From the NCBI GenBank assembly GCA_046730475.1, contig JBKPIY010000018.1, positions 1 through 52,817 on the forward strand: a stretch of DNA of 52,817 nucleotides, given 5' to 3'. Numbering within the stretch: position 1 is the first letter of the stretch; every line of letters starts with the position of its first letter. Below are positions 31,076 to 39,242 of the stretch, piece after piece. The DNA is from JBKPIY01 sp046730475 (lineage in GTDB: Bacteria; Actinomycetota; Thermoleophilia; Solirubrobacterales; 70-9). Under the pieces are notes generated by a model, which was not told the DNA's origin, ran no database searches, and was given only the letters and a program-made list of their open reading frames with translations. A program made the position numbers and the translations under genes.

Positions 31076-32401
31076 ATGCGCCGGGTGATCATCATGGGGG
31101 CCGGAGGGCGTGACTTCCACGACTTCAACGTCGTCTACCGGGACGACCCGGAGGTCGACGTGGTCGCCTTCACAGCCGCCCAGATCCCGGGGATTGCGGA
31201 CCGCACCTACCCACCGTCGCTGGCGGGGCCCCGCTATCCGAGCGGAATCCCGATCCGCCCCGAGGAGGAGCTCCTCGGCCTGATCGAGCGGGAGCGGGTC
31301 GACGAGGTGGTGTTCGCCTACTCCGACCTCTCCTACGCACAGGTGATGCACAGGGCCGCGATCGCGCTCGCGGCCGGCGCGGACTTCACCCTGCTCGGCC
31401 CCGAGCGGACGATGCTTCGGGGGAGCAAGCCGATCGTCGCCGTGTGCGCGGTGCGCACAGGAGCCGGCAAGAGTCAGACGAGCCGCGAGGTCGGCCGGAT
31501 CCTGATCGACGCGGGACTGCGGCCGTCGCTGGTCCGCCACCCGATGCCCTACCACGAGCTCGAGCCGATGCGAGCACAACGCTTCGCCACCCTGGCCGAC
31601 ATCGACGCCTCGAATCCCACCGTCGAGGAGCGGGAGGAGTACGAGCGGCCGGTGGAGATGGGGATCGTCGTGCACGCGGGCGTCGACTACGCGGAGGTGC
31701 TCGCACGCGCCGAGGCCGAGAGCGATGTGGTGATCTGGGACGGCGGCAACAACGATCTTCCCTTCTTTCGGCCGGACCTGCTGGTGGTCGTGGTCGACCC
31801 GCTGCGCGCGGGCGACGAGCTCGCGTATCACCCGGGGGAGGCCAACCTGCGGATGGCCGACGTGGTGCTGGTCAACAAGCTCGACAGCGCCGCACCCGAG
31901 CAGGTTCGCCGGGTGCTCGAGGATGTCGCCGACGCCAATCCGGCGGCGACCGTGATCCGGGCGGAGTCGCCGGTCTCACTCGCCGAGGGCCCGCCGCTCG
32001 AGGGGAGGGCGGTGCTCGTGGTCGAGGACGGCCCCACCATCACCCACGGCGGGATGGCCCTCGGCGCCGGGACGGTGGCCGCCCGCCAGGCGGGGGCGGC
32101 GACCGAGGTGGACCCCCGCCCGCACGCGGTCGGGTCGATCGCGGAGACCTTCCGCCGCTACCCGCATATCGGCGCGCTCCTGCCGGCGATGGGCTACTCG
32201 GACGAGCAGCTCGCCGACCTGGAGGCGACCATCAACGCCACCGACTGCGACGTGGTCGTCACGGGGACCCCGATCGACCTCGCCCGGATCATCGACTGCC
32301 GCCACCCGATTCGCCACGCGACCTACGAGCTGCGGCAGATCGGCGAGCCCACCCTGGCCGACGCGCTCGCCCCGATGATCGCCGGCGCCCGCGGGCGTTA
32401 G
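31076..32401 (+). CDS. Cyclic 2,3-diphosphoglycerate synthetase-like P-loop protein
   Basis: The protein has 441 residues. It opens with RRVIIMGAGGRDFHDFNVVY, typical of the cPGS-like family, then has a P-loop VRTGAGKSQTSREVG (127-140), a central WDGGNNDLPFFRPDLLVVVVD and the segment VVLVNKLDSA, as in GTPases. The C-terminus has DVVVTGTPIDLARI and HATYEL. GGAGGAGG 4 nt before ATG 31076 fixes the start. In methanogens the homologue makes cyclic diphosphoglycerate; bacterial members often sit near carbamate kinase, as here, and their reaction is not established. I infer a shared metabolic role with arcC from the divergent arrangement. Confidence 0.8.
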   Translation: MRRVIIMGAGGRDFHDFNVVYRDDPEVDVVAFTAAQIPGIADRTYPPSLAGPRYPSGIPIRPEEELLGLIERERVDEVVFAYSDLSYAQVMHRAAIALAAGADFTLLGPERTMLRGSKPIVAVCAVRTGAGKSQTSREVGRILIDAGLRPSLVRHPMPYHELEPMRAQRFATLADIDASNPTVEEREEYERPVEMGIVVHAGVDYAEVLARAEAESDVVIWDGGNNDLPFFRPDLLVVVVDPLRAGDELAYHPGEANLRMADVVLVNKLDSAAPEQVRRVLEDVADANPAATVIRAESPVSLAEGPPLEGRAVLVVEDGPTITHGGMALGAGTVAARQAGAATEVDPRPHAVGSIAETFRRYPHIGALLPAMGYSDEQLADLEATINATDCDVVVTGTPIDLARIIDCRHPIRHATYELRQIGEPTLADALAPMIAGARGR

Positions 32402-32450
32402 CCGGCACTCAGAGCGCTCCGACCGCGGGGATGGATACGCTTCAGCGGTC

Positions 32451-33770
32451 TTGTCCGGCGGAGCGTCAACGTCCCTGGAGGAGCACCGCCTCCGTCGAGT
32501 CGAGGAGGCGTTCGCAACGCTGCCGAACCGCTACCTGGGCGCCGACCCCGGGTTCCGAGCCAGCTTCCGGATCGAGATCGAGGACGCCGGGCGCTCCTGG
32601 ACGGTCGAGCTGGACGGCGACGCTTGCGGGGTCCTGCGCAAGCCCGAACGCGACAGCGACGTGGTGATCGGCACCGACGCCGCCACCTGGCTCGCCCTTC
32701 GGGAGGGCAGGCTGTCGGGGCTCGACGCCTTCCGTAACCGGCTTCTGTGGGCGCGCGGGAACCTCGATCTCGCGGTCGCCTTCGAGGGATTCTTCCGGCG
32801 ACCGAGCGGGCGGGCGCCCCTGGTCCGGGTGCACGAGGTCCGGGCCGGAAAGACGGGGATCTCGACCCTGACCGCCGGCGACGGCGACGACGCGGTCGTC
32901 CTCGTGCATGGGCTGGGGAGCAACAAGACCTCGTTCTTCGAGACGGTCTCCGCGCTCAGCCCTGATCACACCGTCCACGCGATCGACCTCCCGGGGTTCG
33001 GGTCTTCCTCGAAGCCGCTCCGCGCGCCCTACGACGCCCCCTGGTTCGCACGGGCGATGCTCCGGTTCCTCGACGCGCTCGAGATCGAGCGGGCCCACCT
33101 GGTCGGCAACTCGATGGGCGGTCGGGTGGCGATCGAGGTGGGGCTGACCGCGCCCGACCGGATCGCCTCGCTCACCCTGCTCTCACCCTCGCTCGCCTGG
33201 CGGCGCCGACGCCAGCTGGTGCCGCTGGCGAGAGTTTTCCGCCCCGAGCTGGCGGCGATCCCGCACACGATGCTGCCGGGCGTGGTCCGGCGCCAGTTCT
33301 GGAGCATGTTCGCTCGTCCCGACCGCCTCCATCCCTCGGTCGCCGACGTCGCGTGCGAGGAGTTTCTGCGCAACTACCGCACCCTCGGCGTCAGGGTCGC
33401 CTTCCACGCCTCGGCGCGGAACATCTACCTCGAGGAGCCGTTCGGGCCGAACGGGTTCTGGACCCGGCTGCCCGCCCTCGAGCCGCCGGCGATGTTCATC
33501 TGGGGCGACGAGGACCCGCTCGTCCCGTTCGCGTTCTCGCGCCACGTCCAGCGGGCACTTCCGGACTCGCGTCACCTGGTGCTGGAGGAGTGCGGCCATG
33601 TTCCGCAGGTGGAGCTTCCCGCCCGGACCAACGCCCTGATCAGCGGGTTCATCGCCGAGACCTCGGGCGGCCCCGCGGCTCGGGCCGCCGCCCGCCTCAG
33701 CAGAGCCGCCAGGCGCCTGCGCCCGACCGGCGCCGTCCCCCTGCCCGCCACCGAGGCCGCCACCTCCTAG
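32451..33770 (+). CDS. SCP2-like domain fused to alpha/beta hydrolase
   Basis: Residues about 10-120 resemble an SCP2/sterol-carrier-like lipid-binding domain (FRASFRIEIEDAGRSWTVEL, DVVIGTDAATWLALREGRLSGLDAFRNRLLWARGN split over several strands). Residues about 130-400 are an alpha/beta hydrolase: VVLVHGLGSNKTSF (oxyanion), DLPGFGSSSKP, nucleophile elbow VGNSMGGR (Ser221), an Asp in FIWGDEDPLVP, and His in EECGHVPQVE. The start TTG 32451 has TACGCT 9 nt upstream. It is followed by an acyltransferase and an SRPBCC protein on the same strand, so a lipid- or ester-related role is likely. Coupling a lipid carrier to a hydrolase suggests direct substrate delivery, which is inference. Confidence 0.82.
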   Translation: MSGGASTSLEEHRLRRVEEAFATLPNRYLGADPGFRASFRIEIEDAGRSWTVELDGDACGVLRKPERDSDVVIGTDAATWLALREGRLSGLDAFRNRLLWARGNLDLAVAFEGFFRRPSGRAPLVRVHEVRAGKTGISTLTAGDGDDAVVLVHGLGSNKTSFFETVSALSPDHTVHAIDLPGFGSSSKPLRAPYDAPWFARAMLRFLDALEIERAHLVGNSMGGRVAIEVGLTAPDRIASLTLLSPSLAWRRRRQLVPLARVFRPELAAIPHTMLPGVVRRQFWSMFARPDRLHPSVADVACEEFLRNYRTLGVRVAFHASARNIYLEEPFGPNGFWTRLPALEPPAMFIWGDEDPLVPFAFSRHVQRALPDSRHLVLEECGHVPQVELPARTNALISGFIAETSGGPAARAAARLSRAARRLRPTGAVPLPATEAATS

Positions 33771-33838
33771 GTGCCCCGGCCACAAGGGCTCGACCACTAG
33801 CCGAGGCTTCCGACCCGGCCCTAGAATCAGGCCGGCCC

Positions 33839-34837
33839 ATGCCAGAGAGCCGCGCAGGCACCGCTGCCCAGGCGCGGACTGGGCAGAGCCCGAACGGCGG
33901 CGACCCCCGAGCGGGGGCGCCAGCCCCCGAGGTCGAGCGCGGGCGCACCACGCTCTTCGGGCTTGCCCGCCCGCTCCTCGCGCCGCTAGGGCGCCCGATC
34001 ACCCGAGCGGCGTCCTCGATCCTGGACGAGATCCGCGACCGGCTCACCGCCGACCTCGACGACCGCGACCCCGACTACATCCGCGAGCACCTCCCCGCGG
34101 CCTGGCTCCTGGCGAGCATCTGGTTCCGGGGCGAGGTGCGGGGTCTGGAGAAGATTCCCGAGGACAAGCCGGTGCTGCTGGTCGGAAACCACTCGGGCGG
34201 GAACATGATGCCCGACACCGTCGTCTTCACCCTCGCCTTCAACACCTACTTCGGGGTTGAGCGGCCCTTCTATCAGCTCGCCCACAACCTGGTCATCGCC
34301 TCGCCGTACGGCCAGTTCCTGCGCCCCTTCGGGACCGTCGCCGCCTCCCACGAGAACGCCCGCAAGGCGCTCGACGCGGGCGCCGCGGTGCTCGTCTATC
34401 CCGGCGGAGACCACGAGGTCCACCGCCCCACGACCCGGGCGAACCGGATCGACTTCGACGGACGGATGGGCTTCATCCGGCTTGCGCTCGACGCCCGCGT
34501 GCCGATCGTTCCGGTGGTCTCGATCGGCGGGCAGGAGACGGCGCTCTTCCTCAGCGACGGCCACCGCCTCGCCCGGGCCCTGCGGCTCGACCGGCTGTTC
34601 CGGCTCAAGGTCTTGCCGATTTCGATCGCGCTCCCCTGGGTAATCAACGTCGGTGACTTCCTCGGGCATCTGCCCCTGCCCGCCAAGATCACGGTCCAGG
34701 TGCTCGACCCGATCGACCCCGCCCGCCGGTTCGGCCGCCACCCCGACCAGGGCGCCGTCTACCAGTACGTCACCGACGCCATGCAGGAGGCGCTCGATCG
34801 CCTGGCGGCGGAGCGCCGTTTCCCGGTGATCGGCTAG
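33839..34837 (+). CDS. Lysophospholipid acyltransferase-family protein
   Basis: The protein has 332 residues. The LPLAT-type motifs are VLLVGNHSGGNMMPD (His118, Asp126), the block NARKALDAGAAVLVYPGGDHE with the PGG variant of PEGT, and VPIVPVVSIGGQE. The NHSGG...D spacing is longer than in PlsC and matches the DGAT-like/hemolysin-type acyltransferases of actinobacteria. The N-terminal 35 residues are a disordered Ala/Pro/Gly tail. TAGAAT lies 11 nt before ATG 33839. It sits between the SCP2-hydrolase and an SRPBCC gene, indicating lipid modification; acceptor and donor are unknown. Confidence 0.82.
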   Translation: MPESRAGTAAQARTGQSPNGGDPRAGAPAPEVERGRTTLFGLARPLLAPLGRPITRAASSILDEIRDRLTADLDDRDPDYIREHLPAAWLLASIWFRGEVRGLEKIPEDKPVLLVGNHSGGNMMPDTVVFTLAFNTYFGVERPFYQLAHNLVIASPYGQFLRPFGTVAASHENARKALDAGAAVLVYPGGDHEVHRPTTRANRIDFDGRMGFIRLALDARVPIVPVVSIGGQETALFLSDGHRLARALRLDRLFRLKVLPISIALPWVINVGDFLGHLPLPAKITVQVLDPIDPARRFGRHPDQGAVYQYVTDAMQEALDRLAAERRFPVIG

Positions 34838-34840
34838 AAC
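34835..34840 (+). promoter_or_regulatory. -10 box 6 nt before ATG 34847
   Basis: TAGAAC overlaps the stop TAG of the acyltransferase and is followed by 6 nt and ATG; leaderless geometry. Confidence 0.4.
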
Positions 34841-34846
34841 GCTGGG

Positions 34847-35329
34847 ATGCGGATCGAGGAGCACCTCGACGTCGCCGCCCCGCCCCAGGTGGTGTGGGAC
34901 TACCTCACCGATCCCGACAACTACACCGTGTTCATGTCCGGGGTCACCCGCTGGGATGTCGAGGGCAAGCGCAAGCGCGGACTCGGTGCCCGCTTCCGGA
35001 TGCTGATCAGGGTCGGCTCGGCCGACGTCGGTGGGCTGATCGAGATCGTCGAGTGGAAGCCCGATCGCGACCTCGCCTGGAGCTCGGTCACCGGGGTCGA
35101 CCAGCGTGGGCGCTGGCGCCTTCGCGAGCTCCCCGAGGGCGGCACCCGGGTCACCTTCCGCTTCGCCTACGGCGTCGCGGGCAGCGGGATCGCGGAGCTG
35201 CTCTCCGAGTGGGTGGCGGCCCGGCCCCTTCGCCGCCGCTTCCGCCGGTCCCTTCTCAACCTGAAGCAGGCGGTCGAGCGGCCACGCTTCGGCGCCGAGG
35301 CCCGGCGCTCCCCGCTCGCCACCCAGTAG
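34847..35329 (+). CDS. SRPBCC (START-like) family protein
   Basis: The protein has 160 residues. The fold signatures are EEHLDVAAPPQVVWDYLTDPDNYTVF split over the first strand and helix, then DVGGLIEIVEWKPDRDLAWSS, and GGTRVTFRFAYGV before the long C-terminal helix. The family binds hydrophobic ligands in a helix-grip cavity. No catalytic residue is evident. It is the last gene of a short plus-strand run with the SCP2-hydrolase and acyltransferase, and it converges with the coiled-coil gene with only 3 nt between stops. Confidence 0.85.
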   Translation: MRIEEHLDVAAPPQVVWDYLTDPDNYTVFMSGVTRWDVEGKRKRGLGARFRMLIRVGSADVGGLIEIVEWKPDRDLAWSSVTGVDQRGRWRLRELPEGGTRVTFRFAYGVAGSGIAELLSEWVAARPLRRRFRRSLLNLKQAVERPRFGAEARRSPLATQ

Positions 35330-35332
35330 CCC

Positions 35333-36106
35333 TCAGTAGGTCCGAAGCCGGCGACCGCCGACGTACCAGGTGCCGCCAGGCTCGCCCGGCGGGGTCACGC
35401 CCGGGGCGTCGGACGCGGGCTCGGAAGCGCCCTCGCCCATCAGGGCCTCGCGGCGGGCATGCTCGACTTGCTCGCGAACCTCCTCATCGGCCCGGCGCCG
35501 CGCCGCCTCCAGCCGCTCGTCGGCCTCGCGCTGGAGCTCGGCCGCCTCCCGGCTCAGCCTCGCGTTGGCCTCCGCCCGGGCGCGGGCCTCGGCCTCCTGG
35601 GCGACGCGGTCCGCCAGCCGGCGGATCCGCTTGGCGGATTCGCGGCGCGCCTCCTCGGCGGCCCTCCGGCCGCGAACCTCCGATTCGGCGCGCACCCGCT
35701 GGAGCTCGGACTGTGCCGCCGCCTCGGCCGCCTGCACCCGGTCCTCGGCGGCGAGCGCGCGCTGCTCGGCTTCGTTCAGCTTCCTCTCCGCCTCCTCCAG
35801 CCTTCGCACGGCCTCCCGGCCGGCTCGTTCGGCCTCCGCGACGCGCCCCTCGAGCCGCTCCCGCTCCGAGCGCTCCCCGGCGCGCACCCGCTCGAGCTCG
35901 GCGGCGGACTTCCTGTGGGCGCGTTCGAGGGCGGCGCGCACCTCCTCTCCGGCGCCCGCCACGGCCTTCTCCAATTCCGCCGCTTTCGCCTCGCTGTCGG
36001 CGAGCCGCTGCCGGGCGTCAGCGAGGGCGCTCTCGGCGACGGTCGAGCGGCGCTCGGCCTCGGTCGCCCTCTCAAGCGCCTCCTTGATCGCGGCGTCGGA
36101 CGTCAG
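35333..36106 (-). CDS. Coiled-coil protein, probable CTG start
   Basis: The body (to about 35974) is almost pure coiled coil: heptads of Ala, Glu, Arg and Leu such as RLEEAERKLNEAEQRALAAE and ARRADEEVREQVEHARREAL. It ends with a Pro/Gly tail and TWYVGGRRLRTY. The frame stays open upstream with equally good coiled coil (AIKEALERATEAERRS) but contains no ATG, GTG or TTG before TTG 35974. A CTG at 36106 overlaps the TGA of the acyl-CoA synthetase (CTGA) and has GAGGTGA just upstream, so it is the likely start. That gives 257 residues. The function is unknown; it may be structural. Confidence 0.65.
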   Translation of the reverse strand: MTSDAAIKEALERATEAERRSTVAESALADARQRLADSEAKAAELEKAVAGAGEEVRAALERAHRKSAAELERVRAGERSERERLEGRVAEAERAGREAVRRLEEAERKLNEAEQRALAAEDRVQAAEAAAQSELQRVRAESEVRGRRAAEEARRESAKRIRRLADRVAQEAEARARAEANARLSREAAELQREADERLEAARRRADEEVREQVEHARREALMGEGASEPASDAPGVTPPGEPGGTWYVGGRRLRTY

Positions 36107-37773
36107 CCGGTCACCTCGCGCTCAGCCAGGTCGCGCTTCACGACCTTGCCGGTGGCGTTCCGCGGGAGGGAGTCGATGAATACGACCTCGCGTGGGACCT
36201 TGAAGCGGGCCAGGTGGTCCTTGACATAGGCCTTGAGCTCGTCCTCGGAGACGTCGGCGCCCGGGTTCGTCACCACGAACGCGCGCAGGCGCTGGCCGAA
36301 GGCCTCGTCGGGCACCCCGACGGCGGCGGCCTCGGCAACCGCCTCGTGCTGGACGAGGAGGTCCTCGACCTCGCGCGGGAAGACGTTCTCGCCGCCGGAG
36401 ACGATCATCTCGTCATCGCGGCCGTCGATGAACAGGCGCCCGCCCTCGTCGAAGTGGCCGACGTCGCCCGAGGAGAGCAGCCCCTCGAGCCGCTCCTTGT
36501 CGCCCCCGCCGGTGTACCCCTCGAACGCCATCTCGTTGCCGACGAAGATCCGCCCGGTCTCGCCGCCCGGGCGCTCGCGACCCTCCTCGTCGAGGATCCG
36601 TACGACGGTCCCCCGGGGCGGCCGACCGGCGGTCCCCGGCGCCGCCCGCATGTCCTCCGGGGTCGCGATCGTGGCCCAGGCGACCTCGGTCGACCCGTAG
36701 AGGTTGTAGAGGTTGTCGCCGAAGGTGTCCATCCACTTGGTGGCGAGATCGCCGGGGAGTGCCGAGCCGCTGGCGGCGGTCACCCGAAGGGCCGAGAGGT
36801 CGTAGCGGCGGCTCACCTCCTCGTCGAGCTCGAGGATCCGCTGCATCATCACCGGAACCACCGCGAGCGCCTCGGCCCGGTGCTCGGCGCAGGCCTGCAG
36901 CGTTCCCTCCGGATCGAAGCGGCGCCGCAGGATCATCGTCTCGGCAAGTGGGAGGCTGAGAACGAAGTGGGTGAAGCCCCATGAGTGGAACAGGGGCGCG
37001 GCGATCATCACCGACTCGCGCGAGCGCAGGGGAATCACGGAGAGGAGCTCCGCCAGGGGGCCGAGCCCCTGCGGCTGGGTTCGCTGGGCGCCCTTGGGGG
37101 CGCCGGTGGTGCCGGAGGTGAGGATGATGAAGCGGCCGTGGTCGGCCGGCGGGTCGAGATCCGTCCCCGGCGCCGACGAGATCAGCTCCTCCAGGGACGG
37201 ATCGGAGGGATCTCCCTCGCTCCACGCGACGTAGCGGCGAAGGCCGGCGGCACCCTCGGCCAACAGCTCCTCGAACTCCTGGTCGTAGATCAGAGCGGCG
37301 GGGCTCTCGCGCTCGATCACGTCGGCGAGCTGGGGCCCGCCGAAGGCGGTGTTCAGATACAGCGCGACGAGCCCGAGCTTGGAGCAGGCCATCGTTGCCT
37401 CGATGAAGCCCCGATGGTTCCGGCACATGATCGCAACGCCGTCGCCCGGCTCCACGCCCTCGCTGCGAAGCGCCCGGGCGAGGGCGTTCGAGCGCTCGTG
37501 GGTACCGGCGAAGGTGAGGATGCCAAGCTCGTCGATGACCGCGGGCTCGTCGGGATAGTGGATCGCGCCGATGGCTGAACCGAGCGCCGGCGATGCCCCC
37601 CAGCGCAGGTACAGACGCGCCATCCTCGCGAGCTTGTCGGGGCGGACCGGCTTCAGGACCCCGGCGTCGATCAGAGTGCCGAGCTGGAAGAAGCCTGCCG
37701 AGATCCGACCGGGCGGGAACCTCGAGGCACGCTCGAACGGGCGGCTGGCCAGCGAGCTCAGGCGGGTAGCCAC
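36103..37773 (-). CDS. AMP-forming acyl-CoA synthetase
   Basis: An ANL-superfamily ligase activating fatty acids as CoA thioesters. The P-loop is FIILTSGTTGAPKGAQ (215-230), then FHSWGFTHF, LYGSTEVAWATIATPEDM, SSGDVGHFDEGGRLFIDGR and the hinge RDDEMIVSGGENVFPREVE, ending with the catalytic Lys in NATGKVVKRDL. The 556-residue length is standard. GTG 37773 has TAAGCT exactly 6 nt upstream and no ribosome site, so translation is probably leaderless. It fits the window's other fatty-acid genes, but no TetR-type operator is seen here. The next gene overlaps its stop codon. Confidence 0.92.
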   Translation of the reverse strand: MATRLSSLASRPFERASRFPPGRISAGFFQLGTLIDAGVLKPVRPDKLARMARLYLRWGASPALGSAIGAIHYPDEPAVIDELGILTFAGTHERSNALARALRSEGVEPGDGVAIMCRNHRGFIEATMACSKLGLVALYLNTAFGGPQLADVIERESPAALIYDQEFEELLAEGAAGLRRYVAWSEGDPSDPSLEELISSAPGTDLDPPADHGRFIILTSGTTGAPKGAQRTQPQGLGPLAELLSVIPLRSRESVMIAAPLFHSWGFTHFVLSLPLAETMILRRRFDPEGTLQACAEHRAEALAVVPVMMQRILELDEEVSRRYDLSALRVTAASGSALPGDLATKWMDTFGDNLYNLYGSTEVAWATIATPEDMRAAPGTAGRPPRGTVVRILDEEGRERPGGETGRIFVGNEMAFEGYTGGGDKERLEGLLSSGDVGHFDEGGRLFIDGRDDEMIVSGGENVFPREVEDLLVQHEAVAEAAAVGVPDEAFGQRLRAFVVTNPGADVSEDELKAYVKDHLARFKVPREVVFIDSLPRNATGKVVKRDLAEREVTG

Positions 37774-37779
37774 CCCGGT

Positions 37780-37785
37780 AGCTTA
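37780..37785 (-). promoter_or_regulatory. -10 box 6 nt before acyl-CoA synthetase GTG
   Basis: TAAGCT, 6 nt, then GTG 37773; leaderless geometry. Confidence 0.5.
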
Positions 37786-37847
37786 CGTCCCGGTTTCGCC
37801 GTCGAGCGCCACACGCTCATCCAGGCGCGGGTCGACAGACCAACGAT

Positions 37848-38330
37848 CTAGACCACCGGCCCCGGCCCGTCGCCCGTGTCGATCAGCGCTACCGCCACGC
37901 ACGCGATCCCCTCGCCGCGGCCGATCGCGCCCAGTCCCTCATTGGTGGTGGCCTTGATGCTGACCGGCGCCGATAGCGTCTGCGCCAACCGCGCCCTCAT
38001 CTCCGCTCGGTGCGGGGCGAGGCGGGGCTCCTCGCAGATCACGGTGGCGTCGACGTTCACCGGAGGCCCGGGCAGCCTCCCGACCACCACCCGGAGCAGG
38101 TCGAGCGAGTGGGCGCCGCGCCATTTCTCCTCCCCGGGCGGGAAGAGCTCGCCCAGGTCGCCGAGCCCGGCGGCGCCGAGGAGGGCGTCGATCACCGCGT
38201 GGGTGAGGACGTCGGCGTCGGAGTGGCCGGCGAGCCCGCGCTCATGCTCGATCTCGACCCCGCCGAGCACCAGCGTCTCCCCGGCCTCGAGCCGGTGGGA
38301 GTCGTAGCCGATCCCGACCCGGAGCGCCAC
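37848..38330 (-). CDS. ispF: 2-C-methyl-D-erythritol 2,4-cyclodiphosphate synthase
   Basis: The fifth step of the MEP isoprenoid pathway, forming the cyclic diphosphate. The metal ligands are Asp10 and His12 in GIGYDSHRLE and His44 in HSDADVLTHAVIDALLGA. FPPGEEKWRGAHSLDLL, SIKATTNEGLGAIGRGEGIA and the C-terminal strand match the family. It has 160 residues, the norm. GTG 38330 directly follows the TAG of the PHP phosphatase gene (TAGGTG), so the two are co-transcribed and probably coupled. ispD lies upstream on the same strand at 44260-44907; in most relatives the two are adjacent or fused. Confidence 0.96.
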   Translation of the reverse strand: MALRVGIGYDSHRLEAGETLVLGGVEIEHERGLAGHSDADVLTHAVIDALLGAAGLGDLGELFPPGEEKWRGAHSLDLLRVVVGRLPGPPVNVDATVICEEPRLAPHRAEMRARLAQTLSAPVSIKATTNEGLGAIGRGEGIACVAVALIDTGDGPGPVV

Positions 38331-39197
38331 CTAGGCCTCCCGGCGCTCCTCGGGCACTTCGACCCCGCTCGGGCCGGCGGTCTCGAGCCGGCGCCGGCGA
38401 CGGTCGAAGACGCACAGCCGCTCCACCCCCAGCCCGGCGAGGAACTCGAGCGCGCGGTCGTAGCCGTAGCCGACCTGGTCCGGCACGTGGGCGTCGGAGG
38501 AGAGGGCGAAGGTCCCGACCCCGGCCTCGACGCACATCCGGGCGAACACCGGCGCCGGGTAGATCTCGCCGACCGGCTTGCGGAGGCCCGCGGTCGAGAT
38601 CTCGACCGCGACCCCGGACTCGGCGATCGCCTCGACGGCCCGCTCGTAGTAGAAGCGCGGGTCGCGCTCGGGCACCGGGCGGGCGCCCCCCCAGACCTTG
38701 ACGAGGTCGGGGTGGGCGAGGATGTCGAACAGGCCGGTGCGGGCGGCCTCGGCGAGGGTCTCGAAGTAGCGGCGCCAGACGCGGTCCGGATCGGCATCGA
38801 CCTCCCAGACGTCGTAGCGCTCGTGGTCGACGGCGCCGCCGGCGATGAAATGGATCGACCCGATCACGTAATCGAACTCGCGCGCCTGGAGCAGGTTGGC
38901 GATCCGATCCTCGGCGCCGGCGATGAAGTCGGCCTCGATCCCGAGGCGCAGCGGCGTCGTGCGAACGAACTCGCAGTACTCGTCGAGGTCGTCCACCGCC
39001 TGCTCCGCCCAGAAGGGGTGATCCCAGACGTCCAGCGCCTGGCTGAACCGGTAGACGTGCTCGGAGACGCCGAGCTCGGTGATCCCGTGCTCCTCGGCGG
39101 CCGCCAGGTAGCGGTCGACGTTCTCCGCGGTGAAGTAGTCGGCCGCCGGGGTCCCCTCCTGGTCGGGACGCAGGTGGAGGTGGTAGTCGCTGAGCAC
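38331..39197 (-). CDS. PHP-family phosphatase (histidinol-phosphatase-like)
   Basis: The metal-binding PHP motifs are DYHLHLRPD at residues 4-12, GVSEHVYRF, the acidic GIEADFIAG, GSIHFIAG, DILAHPDLVKVWG, VEISTAGLRKP and SSDAHVPDQVGYGYD. These fit HisJ-type histidinol-phosphate phosphatases, although other PHP phosphoesterases share them. The protein has 288 residues. GTG 39197 has TAGCCT exactly 6 nt upstream, making the mRNA probably leaderless. It is divergent from the cation antiporter operon and joined directly to ispF. No other his gene is in the window, so the histidine role is moderate in confidence. Confidence 0.85.
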   Translation of the reverse strand: MLSDYHLHLRPDQEGTPAADYFTAENVDRYLAAAEEHGITELGVSEHVYRFSQALDVWDHPFWAEQAVDDLDEYCEFVRTTPLRLGIEADFIAGAEDRIANLLQAREFDYVIGSIHFIAGGAVDHERYDVWEVDADPDRVWRRYFETLAEAARTGLFDILAHPDLVKVWGGARPVPERDPRFYYERAVEAIAESGVAVEISTAGLRKPVGEIYPAPVFARMCVEAGVGTFALSSDAHVPDQVGYGYDRALEFLAGLGVERLCVFDRRRRRLETAGPSGVEVPEERREA

Positions 39198-39203
39198 GCG
39201 GCC

Positions 39204-39209
39204 AGGCTA
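39204..39209 (-). promoter_or_regulatory. -10 box 6 nt before PHP phosphatase GTG
   Basis: TAGCCT, 6 nt, then GTG 39197; faces away from the antiporter promoter 22 nt away. Confidence 0.5.
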
Positions 39210-39230
39210 GAGAACGTCTGAGCCTGGCGC

Positions 39231-39236
39231 TAGAAC
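39231..39236 (+). promoter_or_regulatory. -10 box of the Mrp/Mnh operon
   Basis: TAGAAC, 6 nt, then the ATG of mnhE at 39243; the operon mRNA would start at or near the first codon. Confidence 0.5.
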
Positions 39237-39242
39237 GAGCGC

